A stretch of 63,010 nt of DNA from an uncultured Bacteroidales bacterium (GTDB lineage Bacteria; Bacteroidota; Bacteroidia; Bacteroidales; UBA932): contig CASFLY010000100.1 in NCBI GenBank assembly GCA_949295645.1, positions 1 to 63,010 on the forward strand. The letters run 5' to 3'. Under the pieces are notes generated by a model that was not told where the DNA came from, did no database searches, and was given only the letters and a program-made list of their open reading frames with translations. Of this stretch, positions 17,253 to 25,641 are shown one piece after another. The position numbers and the translations under genes were made by a program. Position 1 is the stretch's first letter, and the number at the start of each line of letters is the position of its first letter.

Positions 17253-19586
17253 CTATGGCAGATCCGCGGCGGAGGTAAAGGAGGACGGCCTGTCGGAAAC
17301 AGCCGTGCCGCGGACTGTGTCGGGCTGCTGCGACATGACGAACTCCACCGATGCGCCGCCGGCGAGGTCATCGTATTTCAGGTAATTGGCTGTCCATGGC
17401 CTGCCGTCCAGTCTGACCGACTTTACATAGCGCTTTTCCGCTGCATTGCCTTTCGCATCGATGACCAGGGTCTTTCCGTTCTCGAGTGCGATTTCGGCCC
17501 TTTCGAAAAGAGGCGAACCTATGGCATACTCGTCTGAACCCGGGCACACCGGATAAAAGCCGAGAGCGGAGAATACATACCAGGCCGAAGTCTGTCCGTT
17601 GTCCTCGTCCCCGCAGTAGCCGTCCGGAGCAGCGCTGTAGAGCCTGTCCATCACTTCCCTTACCCAGAACTGGGTCTTCCACGGCTGCCCTGCATAATCA
17701 TACAGGTAAATCATATGCTGGGCCGGCTGGTTCCCGTGGGCATAGTTGCCCATATGCGCCACCTGCATTTCCGTAATCTCATGGATTCGGACCCCGTAAT
17801 ACGAATCATCGTACACCGGAGGCACCACGAACACGGAATCGAGCATCCCGCAGAACTCGTCCTCCCCTCCCATAAGGTCGATCAGGCCCTGCACGTCATG
17901 GAAAACGGACCAGGTGTAGTGCCAGGAATTCCCCTCGGTGAACGCGTCCCCCCATTTGTACGGGCTGAACGGAGACTGGAAAGTGCCGTCCGTATTCCGC
18001 CCGCGCATCAGCCGGGTTTCGGGGTCGAAGACATTCCTGTAGTTCAACGCCCTCGACTCCCATTTGGAGATTTCTTCTTCTGGACGGCCCATCTTCTTGG
18101 CTATCTGCAGGATACACCAGTCATTATAGGCATATTCGAGGGTGCGGGCGACATTCTCGTTGATACCGGCATCGTACGGCACATACCCGAGGGTATTGTA
18201 GTATTCATGACCGAGACGCCCGGTAGAATTTATTTCAGGATGGACATGCTCCGTACCGTAGACTATCGCGCGGTACAGATCCTCCATGTCACTCTCGCTT
18301 ACCAGTCCCTTCACATAAGCGTCAGCCACTACGGATGCGGAATTGTTCCCTATCATACAGCCTCTGTGTCCCGGGCTTGCCCATTCCGGAAGGAATTCGT
18401 TTTCGCGGGCTATATTGGCCATTCCCTGCTGGATTTCCCTGTTCACGGACGGATAGACAAGATTCAACAGCGGGAAAAGCGCCCTGAACGTGTCCCAGAA
18501 TCCGGTGTCGGTGTAAAGGTAGCCTTCGCGGACTTCGCCGTTGTACGGGCTGTAATGCAACACCTTGCCGGTCCGGTCTATTTCATAGAATTTTCTCGGG
18601 AAAAGCACGCTGCGGTACAGGCAGGAATAGAATGTCCTGTACTGGTCCTCTGTGCCTCCGCTGACCTTTATGCGGCCGAGAACATCGTTCCAGCGGGCCT
18701 TGGCCTCGGACTTCACCGCATCGAAGGTCTTTCCCCCGACTTCCAGAAGATTCGTAAACGCCTGGGCTTCCGAAATGAATGACGAGGCGGCCTCCACATT
18801 GACGGTCTCGTTCTTCGCAGTTCCGAAACGGATTACGGCTATGGCGTGCTCCCCTTTCAGTTCCGCAGCCTCCAATGCACCCCCTCCGTCTGTCCCGCAG
18901 GACTTTTTCAGGGTTTTCCCGTCGTACAGGTCAAAGCCCTCGACCGGCTTGTCGAACCTGACTGCAAACCAGTTCCGGAAATTGTCCGGGACTCCTCCGC
19001 TGTTGCGCACAGTGTAGCCTGACACGGTGTTCGTTTCCGGGTCGACCTTCAGATAAGAACCGCAGTCATAGGCATCTATGACTATGCCGGAAGTCCCGCT
19101 TTCGGCATAGGTGATCCGGAACCTTGCCGCCCTGTCTGTCGGAGCGAGTTCGACATTGATGTCATGGTCGGCAAGATACACCTGGTAATAGTACGGTTTC
19201 GCCGTCTCCGACTTGTGCGAGAACCAGCTTGCGCGGGCATCTTCATCGACTTTGGCGGCGTCCCTGACCGGCATTATCGCGAACTGGCCATAGTCGTTGA
19301 TCCACGGGGACGGCTGATGTGTCTGCTTGAACCCGCGGATAAGGTGAGCATCATAACGGTAAGTCCAGCCGTCACCCATCTTTCCGGTCTGAGGGGTCCA
19401 GAAATTCATCCCCCACGGAAGCGCGGTCGCAGGATAGGTATTACCCGTGGAAAGGGCGAATTCGGAAAGGGTTCCCGTCAGGGTGGTGACATGATCAGCC
19501 GGAGAGATTCCGGAAGTCTCGGGCACCCGGGAAGTACAGGCCGACAGGAGCATTGCCGGCAGCAGGAGTCTGACAATCTTTTTCAT
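17253..19586 (-). CDS. GH92 alpha-mannosidase lipoprotein
   Basis: Glycoside hydrolase family 92 enzymes are calcium-dependent exo-alpha-mannosidases, most often alpha-1,2, that trim host or yeast N-glycans and mannan. The N-terminal signal ends in lipobox LSAC with the lipid Cys at residue 17, placing it on the envelope. Family landmarks include GNTYPATALPWGMNFWTPQTG, GFKQTHQPSPWINDYGQF, the catalytic-domain segment DTGFWDTFRALFPLLNLVYP, EGNSWHYTWSVFHDVQGLIDLMGG and the late GNQPAQHMIYLYDYAGQPWKTQFWV plus GDEDNGQTSAWYVFSALGFYPVCPGSDEY. At 777 residues it is full length. No SusC/SusD pair or other glycosidase is next to it, so it is not in a typical polysaccharide-utilisation locus within this window. 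Confidence 0.92.
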   Translation of the reverse strand: MKKIVRLLLPAMLLSACTSRVPETSGISPADHVTTLTGTLSEFALSTGNTYPATALPWGMNFWTPQTGKMGDGWTYRYDAHLIRGFKQTHQPSPWINDYGQFAIMPVRDAAKVDEDARASWFSHKSETAKPYYYQVYLADHDINVELAPTDRAARFRITYAESGTSGIVIDAYDCGSYLKVDPETNTVSGYTVRNSGGVPDNFRNWFAVRFDKPVEGFDLYDGKTLKKSCGTDGGGALEAAELKGEHAIAVIRFGTAKNETVNVEAASSFISEAQAFTNLLEVGGKTFDAVKSEAKARWNDVLGRIKVSGGTEDQYRTFYSCLYRSVLFPRKFYEIDRTGKVLHYSPYNGEVREGYLYTDTGFWDTFRALFPLLNLVYPSVNREIQQGMANIARENEFLPEWASPGHRGCMIGNNSASVVADAYVKGLVSESDMEDLYRAIVYGTEHVHPEINSTGRLGHEYYNTLGYVPYDAGINENVARTLEYAYNDWCILQIAKKMGRPEEEISKWESRALNYRNVFDPETRLMRGRNTDGTFQSPFSPYKWGDAFTEGNSWHYTWSVFHDVQGLIDLMGGEDEFCGMLDSVFVVPPVYDDSYYGVRIHEITEMQVAHMGNYAHGNQPAQHMIYLYDYAGQPWKTQFWVREVMDRLYSAAPDGYCGDEDNGQTSAWYVFSALGFYPVCPGSDEYAIGSPLFERAEIALENGKTLVIDAKGNAAEKRYVKSVRLDGRPWTANYLKYDDLAGGASVEFVMSQQPDTVRGTAVSDRPSSFTSAADLP

Positions 19587-19740
19587 TGCATTCTATCTGG
19601 TTTCATTCATCGGGTGCTATATTATACATAAACTCTCTAAAACGGAAATACTTCCGGAAATATTACACTAAGTACCGCCAGTACGGCCGGAGGGCGACAA
19701 GACCCGGGTCGGCCGCAATCTCCAGGGGAAACAGGGAATG

Positions 19741-19771
19741 AAAAACCGGAAGGAGAAGTAACCCCTTCCGG
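19741..19771 (-). terminator. Rho-independent terminator for glyQS
   Basis: On the minus strand, an 8-bp stem (ccggaagg at 19746-19753 pairing with ccttccgg at 19764-19771) is followed by five T residues (19745 down to 19741). It lies about 70 bases past the glyQS stop. A further GC-rich dyad (19786-19823) precedes it. The remainder of the gap to the GH92 start shows nothing clear. Confidence 0.65.
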
Positions 19772-19838
19772 GAAAATGCGTGTCCGGGCCGGCATCCTGA
19801 AGATGATACCCTGCGGCCCGGCCTTGGAATCCTTGGAT

Positions 19839-21380
19839 TTATTTAAGCTTTTTCAGGAGGGAGGTCATGCTGACTTCCCTGTCGATGATGCTGCGCAGGT
19901 CTTCGATTTTCACCCTCTCCTGAGCCATGGTGTCGCGGTGGCGGATGGTCACGCAACCGTCTGCAAGAGTGTCATGATCCACGGTCACGCAGAACGGGGT
20001 GCCGATGGCGTCCTGACGGCGGTACCTCTTTCCGATGCTGTCCTTCTCGTCGTACTGGCAGTTGAAATCGTATTTCAGATCATCCATAATCTTCTGCGCC
20101 ACTTCAGGCAGCCCGTCTTTCTTGATGAGAGGGAGTACGGCCACCTTTACCGGAGCCAGCGGAGCTGGAATGCTCAGCACGGTGCGGGTCTCCCCGTTTT
20201 CGAGGGTCTCCTCCTTCAGGGAATTCGAGAGGACGGCAAGCACCATCCTGTCCACGCCTATTGAAGTCTCGATGACATACGGGGTGTAGCTCTCCCCGCT
20301 CTCCGGATCGTAGTACTGTATTTTCTTTCCGGAAAATTTCTGATGGTTCCCGAGGTCGAAATCGGTTCTCGAATGGATTCCCTCTAATTCCTTGAACCCG
20401 AACGGGAAATTGAACTCTATATCCGTAGCCGCATTGGCATAATGGGCAAGCTTCTCATGGTCGTGGAACCGGTAGTTCTGTTCGCCCATTCCGAGAGCCT
20501 TGTGCCAGGCCAGACGCGCTTCCTTCCATTTTGCGAACCAGTCGAGTTCCGTACCCGGCTTGATGAAGAACTGCATCTCCATCTGCTCGAACTCCCTCAT
20601 CCTGAAGATGAACTGACGGGCCACAATCTCGTTCCTGAAAGCCTTTCCTATCTGCGCGATGCCGAAAGGTATCTTCATCCTGCCGGTCTTCTGAACGTTC
20701 AGATAGTTCACGAATATGCCCTGGGCCGTCTCCGGACGCAGATAGATCACATTCGTGTCGTCCGAAGTGTTGCCGAGTTGCGTGCTGAACATCAGGTTGA
20801 ACTGGCGCACGTCCGTCCAGTTCTTCGTCCCGGAAATCGGACATACGATCTCGCAGTCGAGGATGATCTGCCTGAGTTCCGCCAGGTCGTTGGCATTCAG
20901 CGCATCCGCCATCCTCTTCTTCACTTCGGAGATCTTTGCGGCATTCCTGAGCACATTGGGATTCGTCTCGCGGAACTTGGCCTCGTCGAAAGCCTCTCCG
21001 AACTTCTTCCTTGCCTTCTCGACCTCCTTGTTTATCTTCTCCTCCAATTTGGCGATATAGTCCTCGATGAGCACGTCGGCCCTGTATCTCTTCTTTGAAT
21101 CCTTGTTGTCGATAAGAGGGTCGTTGAAAGCCCCGACGTGTCCCGATGCCTCCCAGATTTTAGGATGCATGAAGATGCACGAATCGATGCCGACGATGTT
21201 CTCGTGCAGTCTCACCATAGCCTCCCACCAGTACCTTTTTATGTTGTTTTTCAGCTCCGAGCCCATCTGGCCGTAGTCATAGACTGCAGCCAGCCCGTCA
21301 TAAATCTCGCTCGACGGGAAAATGAAACCATACTCCTTGCAATGGGCCACAAGCACCTTGAAAAGTTCGTCCTGAGTCAT
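19839..21380 (-). CDS. glyQS: Glycyl-tRNA synthetase, single-chain dimeric type
   Basis: Charges tRNA-Gly with glycine. This is the alpha2, eukaryote/archaeon-like class II enzyme rather than the alpha2-beta2 GlyQ/GlyS pair. The N-terminus EYGFIFPSSEIYDGLAAVYDYGQMGSELKNNIKRYWWEAMV contains motif 1 elements. FRNEIVARQFIFRMREFEQMEMQFF is the motif 2 loop, and the motif 3 region is SIGVDRMVLAVL. The C-terminal anticodon-binding domain starts near residue 400 (APVKVAVLPLIKKDGLPEVAQKI). Length of 513 residues is normal. The gene is single-standing, with a terminator downstream and about 110 bases to folK upstream. Confidence 0.95.
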   Translation of the reverse strand: MTQDELFKVLVAHCKEYGFIFPSSEIYDGLAAVYDYGQMGSELKNNIKRYWWEAMVRLHENIVGIDSCIFMHPKIWEASGHVGAFNDPLIDNKDSKKRYRADVLIEDYIAKLEEKINKEVEKARKKFGEAFDEAKFRETNPNVLRNAAKISEVKKRMADALNANDLAELRQIILDCEIVCPISGTKNWTDVRQFNLMFSTQLGNTSDDTNVIYLRPETAQGIFVNYLNVQKTGRMKIPFGIAQIGKAFRNEIVARQFIFRMREFEQMEMQFFIKPGTELDWFAKWKEARLAWHKALGMGEQNYRFHDHEKLAHYANAATDIEFNFPFGFKELEGIHSRTDFDLGNHQKFSGKKIQYYDPESGESYTPYVIETSIGVDRMVLAVLSNSLKEETLENGETRTVLSIPAPLAPVKVAVLPLIKKDGLPEVAQKIMDDLKYDFNCQYDEKDSIGKRYRRQDAIGTPFCVTVDHDTLADGCVTIRHRDTMAQERVKIEDLRSIIDREVSMTSLLKKLK

Positions 21381-21489
21381 AATCTATGTTTTTTACAATT
21401 TATCTGTCCTGAAGCCTTACGGCAACGCCCTTGCCTCCCCTTTTGCGGAAACAGCCTGCAAAAATAACAATATTCGCAGTAAAATACTA

Positions 21490-21984
21490 TCACTGACCGA
21501 AATATTCGGAATAATGCGACCTCAGAGGGTCGGAAATGATTTCCGACAACGGGAGCAGCGCAAAATCCCTTTCCCAAAGACGGGGGTGCGGAATTTCCAG
21601 CCGAGGCAATGATATTCCGGCATTTCCGAACAGGAGGATGTCTATATCGATGATTCTCGAACGGTAGATTCTTTTGCCGGAAGAGTCGTATTCAGGATTC
21701 CCGCTCCGGCCCATAGCGCTCTCGATGTCCTTGCATATTCTCAGAATGCCGAGGGCAAAATCAGTCTGCGAGATATCCGTCGGTTCGGACAGATCGTACC
21801 TGACGGCACAGTTAAGGAATCTGTCCTGCGATTCGAAACCCCATGGCTCGGTTTCGCGGATGGAAGAAAGTGCCGCATAGTGACAGCCGAATGCCCTGTC
21901 AAGTCTTTCGATAGCTTCGGAAATGTTCCTCTTCCTGTCTCCGAGATTGGTTCCGAGACCCAAGTATACCTCTACCGTATTCAT
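21490..21984 (-). CDS. folK: HPPK, 6-hydroxymethyl-7,8-dihydropterin pyrophosphokinase
   Basis: Transfers pyrophosphate from ATP to 6-hydroxymethyl-7,8-dihydropterin in folate synthesis. The N-terminal YLGLGTNLGDRKRNISEAIERL and SSIRETEPWGFESQDRFLNCAV carry the substrate-binding part. RSRIIDIDILLFGNAGISLPRLEIPHPRLWERDFALLPLSEI holds the Asp pair (DIDIL) that binds magnesium and the PHP motif. Length of 164 residues is typical. It stands apart from other folate genes. The region upstream of its start contains a motif (cctaaacccggtcacgatgg, 22000 area) also seen between the ABC permeases. Confidence 0.93.
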   Translation of the reverse strand: MNTVEVYLGLGTNLGDRKRNISEAIERLDRAFGCHYAALSSIRETEPWGFESQDRFLNCAVRYDLSEPTDISQTDFALGILRICKDIESAMGRSGNPEYDSSGKRIYRSRIIDIDILLFGNAGISLPRLEIPHPRLWERDFALLPLSEIISDPLRSHYSEYFGQ

Positions 21985-22061
21985 ATTGTCCTAAACCCGG
22001 TCACGATGGCGACAGCCTCTGTTTTATCTGCGTTGAACGGCCACCGGCATTATCATAAACG

Positions 22062-22421
22062 TCAGTCCAGGCCCAGTTCTATCAGCGCTTCTTCCGACAT
22101 CCTGCTCTTGTCCCACACGGGCTCGAAGACCAGGTCTATTTTCGCGCTTACCACACCTGGAACGTCCTCCACGGCCGTTTTTACCGTATCCACCACATAG
22201 TCCGCCATCGGGCAGTTAGGTGCTGTCAGAGTCATCCGTATATACACATTGTGCTCCTCGTCCACCTTCAGCTCGTAAATCAGCCCGAGATCGTAGATAT
22301 TGACCGGAATCTCCGGGTCATACACCTGTCTCAAAGCCATTATTATATCCCTTTCCAATGCCATCATAGCCTCCTTGTCTTCTTCTTTCGGCTTCTTCCT
22401 TTTTCTGAACCAGCCTAACAT
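22062..22421 (-). CDS. sufT: SufT-like MIP18/DUF59 iron-sulfur assembly protein
   Basis: A 119-residue protein of the MIP18/DUF59 family, which helps mature iron-sulfur proteins. The core LRQVYDPEIPVNIYDLGLIYELKV and MTLTAPNCPMADYVVDTVKTAVEDVPGV contains the DPEIPVN and TxxxCP signatures, with the conserved Cys. The C-terminal FEPVWDKSRMSEEALIELGL also fits. The N-terminus is strongly basic (RKRKKPKEEDKE) and may be a short tail specific to this lineage. sufE and sufS follow upstream on the same strand, separated by a lipoprotein gene, so this is a partial SUF cluster; sufB, sufC and sufD are not here. A 60-bp palindromic repeat ends 17 bases before its start. Confidence 0.85.
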   Translation of the reverse strand: MLGWFRKRKKPKEEDKEAMMALERDIIMALRQVYDPEIPVNIYDLGLIYELKVDEEHNVYIRMTLTAPNCPMADYVVDTVKTAVEDVPGVVSAKIDLVFEPVWDKSRMSEEALIELGLD

Positions 22422-22437
22422 ATCTGCAGAAATTATT

Positions 22438-22497
22438 TAACGCCAGTTCGACGAATTTATTTTGTTCAGAACCAGGGAATTCATCGAACCGTCGTTA
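22438..22497. repeat. 60-bp palindromic intergenic repeat, copy A
   Basis: Arms of 20 bases (taacgccagttcgacgaatt at 22438-22457 and aattcatcgaaccgtcgtta at 22478-22497) pair with two mismatches around a 20-base loop ending gttcagaaccaggg. It lies between sufT and the lipoprotein gene, close to the sufT start. The same unit occurs at 61628 and 62965. Confidence 0.8.
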
Positions 22498-22527
22498 CGG
22501 ATTTCTTCGAAATTCTTCGAACTCTCG

Positions 22528-23070
22528 TTATTTTACCGTCCGGAATGACCAGTTGAGCAACGTTTGCGATTCAGCGATGAACATCGCCATCTTATCCCCC
22601 GGGACAGTCATCGACTCGGGTATGAGATCCGTACCGGCATCATGTCCTGCGAACGAAACCACATCCCCGGATCCTGTCATCGCGCTTACCGACACAGAGA
22701 TGGCACTGCTGAACGTATATGACTCTCCGGTAATCTCAGGGGTTTGCTCCTTTGCCGTGGCCGCGATTTCGACTGAAATATCTTCCGGGGCGACTTCGGC
22801 AGGGATGCTGTACTCCCAGACCCCGGGGCCGTCTTTTGACAGAACCACGGTTTTTTCCTCCCCGTCCTCGCCGGTGAAATACATCACATTGGAGAAGAAA
22901 TCGTAATACGTATCCGACAGGCTGACGGAAATCTTCACGTCATAACGGGCGACTTCCGTTTCCGTTGCTTCCGAAGTCCCGTCGGTCTCACCGGAGTCGC
23001 ATGAAGCTACCGCCGCCAACGTAGCGGACATCACGGCCAAAAACGGGTACAAACTTTTGAATATTTTCAT
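22528..23070 (-). CDS. Lipoprotein of unknown function
   Basis: A 180-residue protein with a signal peptide ending in VASC (lipid Cys at about residue 24), followed by a Thr/Ser/Glu-rich linker and a beta-rich body with alternating hydrophobic residues (YDVKISVSLSDTYYDFFSNVMYFTGEDGEEKTVVL). It resembles the many small Bacteroidales lipoproteins with an immunoglobulin-like or transthyretin-like fold, but I see no specific family motif. It sits inside the SUF group between sufT and sufE, 13 bases past sufE, and is probably co-transcribed with it. No functional link is evident. Confidence 0.65.
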   Translation of the reverse strand: MKIFKSLYPFLAVMSATLAAVASCDSGETDGTSEATETEVARYDVKISVSLSDTYYDFFSNVMYFTGEDGEEKTVVLSKDGPGVWEYSIPAEVAPEDISVEIAATAKEQTPEITGESYTFSSAISVSVSAMTGSGDVVSFAGHDAGTDLIPESMTVPGDKMAMFIAESQTLLNWSFRTVK

Positions 23071-23083
23071 AATTATTTGATTT

Positions 23084-23503
23084 TTAATTATTTACAAGTG
23101 CTATTTCTTTCAATTTCTGTATCATGGACACCAGACCGTTCGCCCTCGTCGGGGAAAGATTGTCTTTCAGGCCTATCCTCTCGACGACTGAAAAATCCGA
23201 AGACAGAATCTCCTGCGGAGTCCTTCCGGAATAAATCCTTACAAGCAGGGATATTATGCCCTTTGTGATGATGGCATCGCTGTCCGCATTGAAGTACAGG
23301 CGGCCGTCTTTCAGTTCGAAATCCACCCACACCCTCGACTGGCAGCCCTTTACCAGGCGGTCATCGGTCTTCTTTTCTTCCGGATAGGTTTTCAGGGATT
23401 TCCCCAACTCGATAAGGTACTCGTATTTGTCGAGCCACTCATCGAACATGGAGAACTCTTCCACTATCCCGTTTTCTGTTTCAAGCAGCGTCTTTTCTTC
23501 CAT
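23084..23503 (-). CDS. sufE: SufE sulfur acceptor protein
   Basis: SufE takes persulfide sulfur from SufS and passes it on for iron-sulfur cluster assembly. The family block TYPEEKKTDDRLVKGCQSRVWVDFELKDGRLYF contains the sulfur-carrying Cys in VKGCQSRVW. The middle part ADSDAIITKGIISLLVRIYSGRTPQEIL and the tail GLKDNLSPTRANGLVSMIQKLKEIA are also typical. Length of 139 residues is normal. sufS lies immediately upstream on the same strand (gap 86 bases), its direct partner. Confidence 0.93.
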   Translation of the reverse strand: MEEKTLLETENGIVEEFSMFDEWLDKYEYLIELGKSLKTYPEEKKTDDRLVKGCQSRVWVDFELKDGRLYFNADSDAIITKGIISLLVRIYSGRTPQEILSSDFSVVERIGLKDNLSPTRANGLVSMIQKLKEIALVNN

Positions 23504-23589
23504 TATGATTCATTTAACGTCAGTCCGATGTATCGATGCCGAACACGGCAGTTCCGGACCGTCTGATTTCTTCCGATACCCATTGTACT

Positions 23590-24816
23590 TCAGCGCAGCA
23601 TTGCAACGGCCTTTCCGAGCGATTTCACGAAGTACTCGGCTTCCTCCATCGTGTTGTACTGCACCAGAGACACCCGCAGCATTCCCGTCACACCGAACCT
23701 GTCCATAAGCGGCTCGGCGCACATCTGTCCGGAGCGTACCGCAATACCCATCTTGTCGAGAATCAGGGCCAGGTCTTCGTGATGCACGCCATCTATGCAG
23801 AACGAAAACAGAGGTATCTTCTCCCGGAGCCTGTCGGCCGTCCCGAAAAGCCTGAGTCCGCCGAAGTGCGTCAGTTCGTCATAAAGATAGTCTCTGACCG
23901 CATCGGCACTCTCGTTAAGCTCCCTGTCTTCCAAAATATCCTTAATCAACGACAAAGCCGGTTTGAAAGTGGCCTGACCTGTAAAGTTCTGCGTACCGGC
24001 CTCGAATTTCAAAGGCAGCGGTGCAAAGGTCGTCCCGGAAAAACTTACTGTCCCCACCATCTCTCCGCCGCTCATAAACGGCGGCATGTCTTCAAGAAGC
24101 TCCTTTTTTCCGTACAACACTCCTGTTCCCGCTGCGGCATAGACCTTATGCCCGGAAAACACATAGAAATCGCAGTCCGTCTTCCTCACATCCACCCTTT
24201 CATGCACTATTCCCTGGGCCCCGTCTATCAGCACTTTCACGCCTTTGGAATGGAATTCCCCGACGATTTCATCTATGGGATTCACTATGCCGAGGACATT
24301 CGATATATGCGTCACGGCAGCCAGTTTGGTCCTTGGTGTGCACAGTCCGGCTATTTTTCCTGTCTCCAAATGTCCGGAATCATCTACCGGGAGAACTTTC
24401 AGGACAGCTTTTTTCCTCTCGCAGAGCATCTGCCACGGAACGATGTCCGAATGGTGTTCGCTTTCCGTTACGATGATTTCATCCCCCTCGCCGACATATC
24501 TTTCACCGAAAGAAAACGCCACGGCATTTATCGATGCCGTCACGCCGGAAGTAAATATTATTTCTTCACGCGAACCGGCATTGATATAATCCTTGACGGA
24601 TGTCCTGGCCTGCTCGTAAGCCTCCGTAGCTTCATCGGCCAGCCGGTGCACTGCACGGTGTATGTTTGCATTGGCATTTACCGCAAGTCCGGTCCAACAG
24701 TCGAGTACACTCTGAGGGCGCTGGACAGTCGCCGCATTGTCGAAATAAACGAGATTCTTCCCGTAAACCTTTTTTCCCAATGTCGGAAATATCTTTCTGA
24801 AATCTTCCTGATTCAT
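23590..24816 (-). CDS. sufS: SufS cysteine desulfurase
   Basis: A PLP-dependent enzyme that converts cysteine to alanine and loads sulfur on its own Cys, then passes it to SufE. Group II features include NLVYFDNAATVQRPQSVLDC near the N-terminus, the PLP-binding stretch LVSVTHISNVLG-like AAVTHISNVLGIVNPIDEIV, the Schiff-base lysine in DFYVFSGHKVYAAAGTGVLYGKKELLE, and the catalytic Cys region AVRSGQMCAEPLMDRFGV. The start is set at the ATG at 24816 (MNQEDFRKIFPTLGKK); a longer frame to 24864 lacks similarity. Length becomes 408 residues, the usual size. It leads the minus-strand group sufS-sufE-lipoprotein-sufT. Confidence 0.94.
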   Translation of the reverse strand: MNQEDFRKIFPTLGKKVYGKNLVYFDNAATVQRPQSVLDCWTGLAVNANANIHRAVHRLADEATEAYEQARTSVKDYINAGSREEIIFTSGVTASINAVAFSFGERYVGEGDEIIVTESEHHSDIVPWQMLCERKKAVLKVLPVDDSGHLETGKIAGLCTPRTKLAAVTHISNVLGIVNPIDEIVGEFHSKGVKVLIDGAQGIVHERVDVRKTDCDFYVFSGHKVYAAAGTGVLYGKKELLEDMPPFMSGGEMVGTVSFSGTTFAPLPLKFEAGTQNFTGQATFKPALSLIKDILEDRELNESADAVRDYLYDELTHFGGLRLFGTADRLREKIPLFSFCIDGVHHEDLALILDKMGIAVRSGQMCAEPLMDRFGVTGMLRVSLVQYNTMEEAEYFVKSLGKAVAMLR

Positions 24817-24966
24817 AATTTTTCTCTGCCCGACGGTTCCTGGCTGTAACGGATTCCTGTCCAAAGAAAGCCCTGTCCGCCGTCGGAATAAATGTCTTGA
24901 GCCCGCAAATTTAACAAAAGTAATTGTTCACTGTCTTGGTTTCCGGAAAATTCAGGAAAAATATGA

Positions 24967-24974
24967 TAATTTTG
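24967..24974 (+). promoter_or_regulatory. Promoter -7 element for ruvA
   Basis: TAATTTTG matches the Bacteroidales TAnnTTTG consensus and lies 25 bases before the ruvA ATG. The -33 partner is not clear. Confidence 0.45.
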
Positions 24975-24998
24975 CATCTGATAAAATCACCGGAAAAC

Positions 24999-25586
24999 AT
25001 GATAGACTACATCAAAGGAAGAATCACGGAACTGAATCCGTCGGAAATGACCGTCGAAACCTACGGAATAGGATATAAAATACTGATATCGCTCCAGACA
25101 TTTTCCTTTTTCGAGGGCAAGTCCGACGTCACTGTATACATACACCATTATCTGAGAGAAGATGAAGAGCTGTTCTACGGATTCGGGACAAGAGACGAGC
25201 GGGAACTGTTCAGACTGCTGATAGGGGTTTCAGGAATCGGCGCAGCTACAGCCCGGATGATGCTTTCTTCCCTTTCGGCTGAAGAAATAAGGAATGCGAT
25301 CATCGCAGAAGATCTTGTCAGGATAAAAAGCATAAAGGGAATCGGACTTAAAAGTGCCCAGCGACTGATTCTCGAACTCAAGGACAAGATGATAAAAGGA
25401 AGCGGAGGAGAGGCAGGAGGAATAATCGGCAAGGCAGACAGCGGTGTAGTAGAGGAAGCTACTACAGCCCTCGTTCTTTTAGGCTTTTCAAAAGCCAATG
25501 TCCAGAAAGCCATTTCCTCTGTTCTCAAGGAAAATCCTCAAACCGGCATAGAAGAACTTATCAAATCCGCATTAAAAAAGCTGTAA
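24999..25586 (+). CDS. ruvA: Holliday junction branch migration protein RuvA
   Basis: RuvA tetramers bind four-way junctions and recruit the RuvB motor. MIDYIKGRITELNPSEMTVETYGIGYKILISLQTF is the OB-fold start; LLIGVSGIGAATARMMLSSL and IKSIKGIGLKSAQRLILELKDKM are the two helix-hairpin-helix motifs. The C-terminal RuvB-binding domain is the tail EEATTALVLLGFSKANVQKAISSVLKENPQTGIEELIKSALKKL. The ATG at 24999 is chosen over an upstream ATG at 24924 because similarity begins there. The stop overlaps the parS-containing palindrome. Its partner ruvB is encoded 12 kb away at 37.6-38.7 kb. Confidence 0.95.
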   Translation: MIDYIKGRITELNPSEMTVETYGIGYKILISLQTFSFFEGKSDVTVYIHHYLREDEELFYGFGTRDERELFRLLIGVSGIGAATARMMLSSLSAEEIRNAIIAEDLVRIKSIKGIGLKSAQRLILELKDKMIKGSGGEAGGIIGKADSGVVEEATTALVLLGFSKANVQKAISSVLKENPQTGIEELIKSALKKL

Positions 25587-25614
25587 TTTGTTCCACGTGG
25601 AACAAATTACAGCT
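25579..25614. other. parS: parS-like site in a perfect 36-bp palindrome
   Basis: The 16-mer TGTTCCACGTGGAACA (25589-25604) is an exact match to the broad ParB-binding consensus TGTTnCACGTGnAACA. The dyad extends perfectly to 25579 and 25614, giving 18-base arms. It overlaps the last codons of ruvA and lies 28 bases from the mnmG stop, between convergent genes, so it could also act as a bidirectional transcription stop. ParB-bound parS sites normally sit near the replication origin. parA and parB genes are not in the window. Confidence 0.75.
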
Positions 25615-25641
25615 CTCTATTTATAATCCGCCCCGACAAAT